A stretch of 64,000 bases of DNA, taken from NCBI RefSeq assembly GCF_030272615.1, contig NC_081409.1, forward strand, positions 648,306,468-648,370,467, in the 5' to 3' direction. This DNA is from Cryptomeria japonica (taxonomy: Eukaryota > Streptophyta > Pinopsida > Cupressales > Cupressaceae). Positions within the stretch are counted from its first letter, which is position 1, and each line of letters starts with the position of its first letter. Shown here piece after piece: positions 56,591-64,000 of the stretch. The notes beneath the pieces were generated by a model. That model worked only from the letters and a program-made list of their open reading frames with translations. It was not told the origin of the DNA and made no database searches. Both the position numbers and the translations under genes were made by a program.

Positions 56591-59571
56591 TTATATTCAG
56601 ATATCTTTATAATACTTTATATTCATAATCTTGTAGAGAGCCCGTTCCCTCTCCGGTCACGTGGACAAATGATGTAGGCAAGAGTAATCACTATCCTTTA
56701 AACATGCTTTAGGATATCATTATATATAGTGGCATGTTCACATTATGCTTACTACAAAATTAATCCTAGCATGTTAGCTAGTTAGTAGGCATTTTGTTTG
56801 TTTAAGGTAGTCTGCATTTTTGATAGCTTCTATCTTTCAGAATATCTGGATATTTTAACTTGTCGATATAGTAGGTCACCTTAATCCTTAATGGCTTTCA
56901 TGATGGAAATTTAGTATATTATGTTAATTACTCTTTTGGTTGTAGCTAGTTAGGGGATGGTTATAGGTTTTGTGCTACTACTATGAAACCTCTGTTTTTA
57001 TATGTTTCTGGATAATGTCTTCGGCAGGTTGATAGCTTGATCTTGGATTAGCTTCATAAATACTTAGCTGGTTAGTTATATAAATTTATGGTTATACGTG
57101 CTTTTCTTCTGGTACTCTGGCTTGACAGAAATACCAAATACTCGGCCTTATTAGAAATATTTCTACCTACTTGTTTCATCTTGATGAAATCTACTATCAT
57201 CTGTCCAATGCTTTACTGATTATATAATGGGTGTTTATCAAATTTTACTGAAAATGGCATCCCAATACCGATTCATGTTAAATATATATATTTAAATTTA
57301 CAAGCATCTATGCTATATTCTTGAATTATGATTTGAAAGTGGATATATGTGTGACTACCCTTAGTTGGGAATTGAAGTAGGATCGGTTACTCATCATTCT
57401 TCTTATAGACGTCAGCAAAGCTGGCTTCCACATGCATAGTAATAATTAGACCTCTAAAGAAGGTGCTCTACTTGCTTAAGTTAGTATGCTTCTTTGAAGG
57501 TGTATATCTCTATGATAATTGATCTTTCTTTATAGCTATTAATATTCTTCAGTGGACTATTTTTTATTCATTAATTTATGGGAGATCATTAACTATTCTA
57601 GTGCGGTGTCAACTACATACTGTATCTTAACATAATTTTTAAAGTTTGAAATTCACATTATTGATGCTATATGGTCATATTTTGGTATTATATATATGTG
57701 AGCTAACCCTTAACATAATTCGAGAAGGCTTGGTTGGCTTGTCACTATGTTTTGCAGGTAACAGATAGGCTAGCTCCAACAAGCATAGAACTAAGTAAAA
57801 TCTAGGAATTTCAATGGTAGGGATAGAGTGCACAGCTATACATGGGCTCACGACCATTGTTGATGAGGATCAAGAAGGAGACCTTGAGAGTCTAGATCTA
57901 GGGGTGATCAGAGCATCATCAATCTCTAAGAATTTTAGCTACTTGTATTGATTGTGGATAGAGATATATTGATAATTCTTGGAGTCCACTTATATGTATT
58001 GAATTGCTTCAAATAAGCCATTATTTGGGCTTGAACTGAGGTCTGAGATCTCCTCAATTGTACTATATAACTTATATGGGGTGAGACTAGAGGTTTTCTC
58101 CACCTGACTCTTTCCTACCGGTGCCCCTAGTGATCTGGGTTGTATTAGGATTTAATATCAATAAAAATCTATGGCTACGACAGTTTACCAATCGAAAAAA
58201 ATTGTATCACATACATGGTCATCAAACTTGCCGAAGATAACATTGTAACCAAGTTTTCTAGGTTGTTCACTCTCATATGTGACAATAACCCTACTTTTTA
58301 TTCTTCTCAATTGATGTAATGGGGTTATCGATTTAAGGTCAATTTAAAATTTTCTTCCAATCAGACATAAACTATGATCAGAACCAACCTCTTCAAACCA
58401 ACAGTGTCAACCCAAACAATTGCCTCCATATCATGTGTTTCTTAGTACCCTAAAAATGCATCAATGGGATACCCATGAAACAATAGCTATGCAAATATGA
58501 TTATATTTGAGACGCACATAAGATGAAGCTAAGTGATGGCTCACCTGTAAACTGATAAGCCTATCTTCACCATCTCACCCGCTAGCATCAGAATTAGTCC
58601 ACCCAATCGAAGCTATAGCCACCTCAAGCTTCAACGTAACGCATTTTGATCCAAACTATCACTCGCTCAACGAGTTCTAGTCAGGTTCTTCATTAACCTA
58701 CCATCTCTCATCCTGTGAATCTCCTCTTCCTAATCGAGCTCCTTTGTTCAAATAGTTCACTACTTTGGTCACTCTTCTTGTGAATCTCCTCTTCCTGATC
58801 AAGCTCCTACGCGCACGAATGAAGTCTTCTGCTTTGCTTTGTGGGAATGAAGTATTTTGAAGTCTTTTGCTTTGCACAATAATTTGAAGTATTTTATTAT
58901 GAAATTGAAATTGACCTATGAGATATTATACATTTCTATATGTAATTATAAGTAAACATTGCCAAGCTATGGGATATTATATGGAATATTATACATTTAA
59001 AAAATTGAATTTGACCTATGGGATATTGAATATTTTTATATGTAATTAGAGAATTTTTGATCCGAATGAACATTACCAAGCTATGTTGAATATATCTTTT
59101 GCACTATTTCACTAATATATTTCAATTGTTGACAAAATCCAAAATTATTTACGATATTTTTTTAAGGTCTATTGCTCACAACGTATTAGTACGTTGATGC
59201 AATATTTTGTAACACATTCTACCACTATGTTGTTTTGAGGCTTTTAGCTTGAAAAATAAGTTAGGCTAAACACATATTTGTAATGTAAAAGTATGAATGA
59301 CATTAAGCATTAGGTCATGTCATAATAAGGTATAACATCACCTTGAAAAATCACAAAAGAAAGTATATCATTTTTAGACACATCGTTATCATTCATTAAA
59401 GCAGAGTAATTACTATGAGTTAATTATGTAATGGAGTTAAAATTAAAAACATAATGAATTAATTATGTAGCTATATAAGTCAAATAAAATTCTATCAAGA
59501 AATCAATATCAAATATATAATATATATACTAATCACATACCTCATACATTTCAATGATGACATTGATCTTC
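56591..59571. other. unassigned region inside probable CACTA element
   Basis: No coding region is supported. An AATAAAA signal at about 58160 follows a stretch (57700-58160) that looks like a transcript end (CCCCTAGTGATCTGGGTTGTATTAGG), so a 3' UTR is possible. CTTCTTGTGAATCTCCTCTTCCTGATC-like text repeats near 58715-58730 and 58779-58803. Confidence 0.3.
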
Positions 59572-60620
59572 TTATTCATCCAACTCTTTGTCTGTATCAT
59601 CCAATCTAGAATCGACATTGTAAGGATCATCATCATTGATATCATCATCATCATCATCTTCATGAACATTAACTCCTACATCATCGTTATCATGTTCATC
59701 TTCTTCAACATCTTCGTCAGGCACATCATCAGCTAACTGTTGATCTTGATCATCATCTACATTATCTTCTAGTTCTTCGGTATCTTCTTCTTCCATCACA
59801 TTATACTTTACCAACCTTCCTCTAGGATCATGTCTAACAACAAATGACCAACCCAGTTTATGTGGAACTTCTGAGTAAAATACCTACTCACATAGGCTTG
59901 GAAGAACATAGGGCTCATTTCCAACTCGCTCAAACGACCTTGTAATAACCATTGTAAATCCATTATCATGTTTAATAACATTTTTGTTAGGATCATTTTT
60001 ATTCAATTGTATCCTGTGCCATTGGACGATGAACAAAACTAATTTGAAGGACCTAAAGTCACATTCAAGTATATCATCCAAAATCCCATAGTATCGATTT
60101 TCTGAGACTTGAGGATGTATGTTGCTTCTAGATGAAACATTGGTCACATGAAAGACTGTAGGTATCCCAGAATCACAAGTTTTCTTCATGTCACCCAACT
60201 TTTTGATGTGAAATTTATGACCATTACACCACATAGCCTTGTGGTGTTTCACCTACAATATGTTAAACATGTATAAATTATTGCTTTGCCAGTTGATAAA
60301 CATATTTATTCTTGGTCGAATGTATACATAAAATCAACATAAATATACATATATATATATACATCAATACAATTGAAAATAGTTAAATAATATGGGTGAA
60401 TAATATATTTATACGTACATGTTTATCTATTAAACCATATGCTAAATCAATTTCCCTTGGTGTAACATTGGAATCTCCATTACGATGAGCTTCTTTAACC
60501 AATGAAGCCACACCTTCCCATGTTAATGCACGACCATATTGTTGACATCGTTCAATCCATATTGTCATCCAATCAAGATTGTTTGCGACATACAAATGTA
60601 GTGCATTCCACTCTCGACTA
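59572..60620 (-). pseudogene. CACTA transposase-type C-terminal region (DUF4216-like) and acidic tail
   Basis: Reading minus: YVANNLDWMTIWIERCQQYG and VTPREIDLAYGLIDKHV (60400-60600), then after an intron-like AT-rich gap KHHKAMWCNGHKFHIKKLGD, ENRYYGILDDILECDF and KLVLFIVQWHRI (60030-60252). The order YYGIxxxIxExDF...FxxxW is that of DUF4216, which follows DUF4218 in TNP2-type CACTA transposases. FERVGNEPYVLPSL and VFYSEVPHKLGWSFVVRHDP follow. The end (59572-59814) is almost all Asp and Glu. The frame changes near 59880-59810. Confidence 0.55.
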
Positions 60621-60769
60621 ATTGTATAAAAAACAAATAAAAATTTATAATTGATGTATATTGAATATTAAGAATTAATTAACTATAATATATATAAAAA
60701 CAAAATGTAATTAAAATATATTTAGATTAATGTCCATGAACATCCTATAATTGCATCTCACTTTCCTCA

Positions 60770-61150
60770 ATCTACCTTTCCCCATTAGGTACTCCCCTTT
60801 GAATTTGTTATTGGAGTTGGGATCTCAAATGTGATCTACATGGATCTTTGTTGTGAACTTAGGAAGATATTGAGTAATGTACACCACAGTCTGGTATACC
60901 ATATATCCCTCCACCATAGAACCCTCAGGATGTGCTCTTTGTCGAACCAAAGCCTTCAAAAATTTCAAGTGCCTCTGAATCATCCACATTTACCTTGTGT
61001 GTACTTGGTGTATGAGGTAGTGTTCTTGTGCATTGAAAAATGTCGAAGGTAGACACTTTTGCATTTCACACATTAGACGAGGAATTTTTCTCCTCCAATA
61101 ATTTATATCTTCTTGATGGATTTCTTTAGATGAAAACCATCTACAAGTGA
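60770..61150 (-). pseudogene. CACTA transposase DUF4218-like domain
   Basis: Minus strand: WRRKIPRLMCEMQKCLPSTF, FNAQEHYLIHQV, MWMIQRHLKFLKALVRQRAH and PEGSMVEGYMVYQTVVYITQ. The family pattern LCxLExxFPPxFFDxMxHLxxHL...WMYPxERxxxxLKxxVRNxxxPEGSxxEGY matches segment by segment. A deletion removes the middle. A stop (TAG) stands before MWM. Copia G's LTR begins 60 bases upstream at 61214. The catalytic TNP2 part should lie to its right and is not in the window. Confidence 0.6.
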
Positions 61151-61213
61151 TTCAAGACACAAATATATTAACGAGACTTAACAAAATAATATACAATATA
61201 TTACATAACAAGT

Positions 61214-61651
61214 TGTTGGTGTAAATATTTATTCTTATAGGATATAATTACACTTTACTTAAGTTAACTTAGGATAATACATGTCATTGTAGTTTGGATA
61301 TGAGACACTTAGGGAAGTGTGCACATAGGGATGTAGCTTGTAGGAGAAATTCCACCTTTTGTACTCTTATCTTGCTATTACATTCCACATTCGGTGGGTC
61401 ATCCACGTCTTGTGAAATATTATATTATTTCTCCTACCTACGCCTACTTTTTCTTACCTACCCTTGTTTCTCATTGAGCCACATGTCATGATCATGTGCT
61501 CACATATCCATTTGGCCTTGCCTATATATGCAAGCCTATATTCATTGTATTGGTTAATCCTGTTGATCATTTGCATATTGATGAGAATACAATTTGTTCT
61601 TGTCATACTATTATCTCTCTTTTGTGCCCTTGATCTTGGAAAAATCTCACA
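61214..61651 (+). repeat. copia G 5' LTR, 438 bp
   Basis: It starts TGTTGGTGTAAATA and ends AATCTCACA, directly before the primer site. TATATAT at 61523-61529 is the likely TATA box. It is much shorter than H's LTR and lacks the C run, so it is a different copia lineage. Confidence 0.78.
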
Positions 61652-61663
61652 TGGTATCAGAGT
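61652..61663 (+). other. primer-binding site of copia G
   Basis: TGGTATCAGAGT directly follows the LTR's final CA, complementary to initiator Met tRNA except at the last base. Confidence 0.85.
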
Positions 61664-63057
61664 CATTGGAGCTTTATTGATTGGTTTTGGGAGACATCTT
61701 GGAAGGCTTTTGTTTTTGGATATGAGGTACTACACATTTTGCAGGCATCCTAGAGCATTTTCAACCTCACCATTGTGTCCGGGAGGCCGTTTCAATAAAA
61801 ATCGCGTATAAACTCGACCTATTTTGATGAAAGTCAAATTTTGGGTGTTGGAGGAATTTTTTACCCAATTCGGGTAGGACGGTACGGATTTTCGAAAAAT
61901 ATTTTTTTATTATTCGAAAAAAGAAAAAGATTTTTTGTAGGGGTCGTACCCTGCGCAACACGCAGGGTTGTACCACCTGTAGGCACGTCACCCACTGTAC
62001 ATCGTCCTTGGCAGCCACGCAACCAGTCTTCCCCTCCGGCTTCGTAGACCGCCGCCAGCCCGTCTACTCCTCGCTGACCTCCGCAACCGACTGCCACCGG
62101 CTCTAGCAACCGGCCCCAACACCCTGCAGCCCGCCGGTCAATCACCGGGCTCTGTCAACTCCAGCCATCTGTCTTTGATCCAGCCAGCAGCATCCTTCTT
62201 GCCGCTGCAAAACTCCTCCCTAGCGAATCCACGTCTGCCACGTGTCAGGAGGCCACTGGCCCATGGACAAACTTTCTGACACATCATCTGCTCAGTCAGT
62301 GCCACATCAACATTTCTGTACGGTCCGCCAGGGGTGCGACGACCATTTTGACATTCATATGGCCATCAAGTTTAACACAATCATTTGCTGACATCAGCCT
62401 GCGTTAGCACTTTTTTGAAAATTTTAGACCCCTCTCCATTTAGCAGTTTGGTTTTTTGGGTCAATTTTGGAGGCTCATAACTTGCTCAAATTTACTCCTT
62501 TTTGGGTGCAATTTTTTTTATTTGGACTAATTTTTCATGCTTTCCGCAGTGGTATGGTTATTTTCTAATTTTGGTGCAAAGGTTTTTCAAAATTTTTAGA
62601 CTCTCTTAGCTATACCCGTCCAATCCTCAATTTTGCAACTTCAAAGGCTTCGTTTGGGCTCATATGAGCTCCTTTTTAGGTGTCATTTTTTTTAAAGTGC
62701 ATGTTTTTTTGTCTACTTTCATAATCTATGATCAGTTTTCAGAGATTTTGATTATATATTTTACTTTCAGATATTGGTCTTTTTTGGCCTACTTGGTACT
62801 TGTAATTTGCTTGAATCTTAGTTTAGATCTCTTGCATTATCAGTTTGAGTCTCCTTTGGCCTCTTTGAGGTAGTTGTAAAGTTGAAATCAGAAGTCCACT
62901 TTGCCATTTTTTGCAAGTGGCCCATTGTACATGCACTAAGTATAAAGTGTCAAATCATCATTTTTTTTGGGGGGGGTGTTCTTTGATTGAGTAAATTTGG
63001 GGGGGTTTCTTGTATGATTGTGCCTCTCTTTCCTTATTCGCTTTCATTTTTGTTTCT
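61664..63057 (+). other. copia G leader with GC-rich block and hairpin
   Basis: The 1.4-kb leader lacks a credible gene. The block 61940-62345 is strongly GC-rich against an AT-rich surround. ACCCTGCG (61948-61955), a 5-base loop and CGCAGGGT (61961-61968) form a perfect hairpin; the flanking GGT/ACC extend it after mismatches. It may act in RNA dimerisation or packaging. Open frames on both strands in the GC-rich block are composition effects. Confidence 0.5.
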
Positions 63058-64000
63058 ATGAGTCCTCATAAATTTCCACCTTTAACTCCTCATAATTATG
63101 CATCTTGGAAAATTAAAGCATGGAGCAAACTAATGGAAAAATGACTCACGCATTACATAGATAGAACAATAGCAAGACCACCTGATCCTAAGGCTGATCA
63201 TAATTCTCAGTTAGAATGGCTCACTAATAATTGCATGGCTCTTGGAACTTTGCGTAAGTATGTATCAGATGACCTCATTTTTCACATTGAGAAGTGTTCT
63301 ACAATCAAAGACGCTTGGGACATCTTTCAGAAATTGTATGGTCAAGTTGATGAAATGAGAGGTTACAAGATTGATAATGAGCTCACTAACTTAGATCCCA
63401 AGAGTTTTGATAAAATCCAAGATTATGTCACCAAAGCAAATGAGCTAAGAGCAAAGCTTAAGGATTGTGGAATTGACAAAAAGGATGCTTAGTTGATATT
63501 CAACTTCTTGGACAAGCTTTCACCTGAATATGTAGCATTTGTTTCTAGCTTCCAAACTCATCGTTTGATAGTGGGGAGTTCCTATACTATGCCTTCATTT
63601 GATGCTTTCATAGAAATATTGATGTTGGAACAATCTAAGTTGTTGAACATGGGGATTCTCAAGTCTTCAAAGTCTAAGGCTTTGGTGGCTAATCAAGGGA
63701 GTCAAGGAAAAGATTCCAACAAGAAGAAGAAGAAATCTAAGCCAAAGCCACAACAGGATAAAGGACAATCATCCTCTCCATCACAAGGCAATTTTTCATC
63801 CTCTTCCAAGAACGGGACTCCACCTAAGAAGGATAAACCAACTTGTGCTTATTGCAAGAAGTATGGTCATGATGAGCATTGATGCCACACAAAACAAGTT
63901 GATGAGTTGACAAATATTCTTAAGAAGAACAACATCAATTTTCCACCCGCCTACAACAAGAAGGATTAATCTCTTTCCACTTCCTTACAGTCTAAGGGAA
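63058..64000 (+). pseudogene. gag: copia G gag (runs off the window)
   Basis: The ATG at 63058 opens MSPHKFPPLTPHNYASWKIK, the normal copia Gag start. The same frame carries YIDRTIARPPDPKADHN, LIFHIEKCSTIKDAWDIFQK and LRAKLKDCGI, the UBN2-type Gag domain, then a Lys/Gln/Ser-rich stretch (63700-63820) and a zinc knuckle CAYCKKYGHDEH followed by a TGA in place of a Trp codon and then Cys. Stops at 63142 region, 63490 and 63879 interrupt it; each is explained by a single base change (Trp or Gln codons). Frame is constant throughout, so decay is light. Confidence 0.85.

Larger units (their letters stand above)
61214..64000 (+). mobile_element. Ty1/copia element G, 5' part
   Basis: 5' LTR (61214-61651), initiator-Met primer site (61652-61663), a long leader, and gag from 63058 run to the end of the window. 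Pol and the 3' LTR lie beyond 64000. The insertion is next to decayed CACTA transposase sequence. Confidence 0.8.

Noticed and set aside
61767-62145. Open frames on both strands in copia G's leader
   Set aside because: GC-rich sequence gives chance frames; the gag start at 63058 has family motifs.

Overview
The window is plant nuclear DNA of the kind that fills very large genomes. It is AT-rich and gene-poor, and most of it is mobile elements inserted inside one another. I see no intact host gene, rRNA, tRNA gene or CRISPR array. The mix (Ty1/copia, Ty3/gypsy chromovirus, L1-type LINE, CACTA transposon, initiator-Met-tRNA primer sites) is that of a seed plant. A gymnosperm is my best guess, but that is inference.

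From 2382 to 47792 the sequence can be unwrapped by target-site duplications (TSDs) and by reading frames that resume across insertions. The outermost layer is LTR element C (minus strand, 5' LTR 46666-47792), whose body reappears at 29590-29951 and 26293-27548. C was hit by gypsy element E (29952-43659, exact 5-bp TSD), by gypsy remnant F (27549-29386), and apparently by LINE L (5' end near 26290). E was hit in its own 5' LTR by element B (36486-42452). L was hit by copia element H (11980-25517) and by element A (right LTR 8768-9920). H was hit in its 5' LTR by insertion D (12195-18643, exact TSD). A was hit by a solo LTR (3685-5228, exact TSD).

Elements A, B and C form one family and are the most interesting content. 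Each carries an iMet primer site, a small ORF1 with about four CCHC zinc knuckles (plus a coiled coil in A and C), and a long ORF2 of a conserved type I do not recognise. Protease, integrase, reverse transcriptase and RNase H are not seen in any of them. Their LTR ends, primer site and polypurine-tract region resemble those of the pol-bearing copia element H, so trans-mobilisation by H-like copia elements is the natural reading. Insertion D carries a second large unknown ORF with no pol and, oddly, no matching LTRs. A third unknown decayed ORF lies at 54498-56014.

To the right, 47793-52816 is mostly featureless, apart from a possible two-exon fragment of a MADS-box gene near 49.7-50.0 kb. From 52817 to about 61.2 kb is a probable CACTA transposon (left terminus, subterminal repeats, decayed transposase domains) containing two long CT microsatellites. 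The window ends in the 5' LTR, leader and gag of another copia element, G (61214 onward). Almost every coding region is a pseudogene with stops and frameshifts; B is the best preserved.
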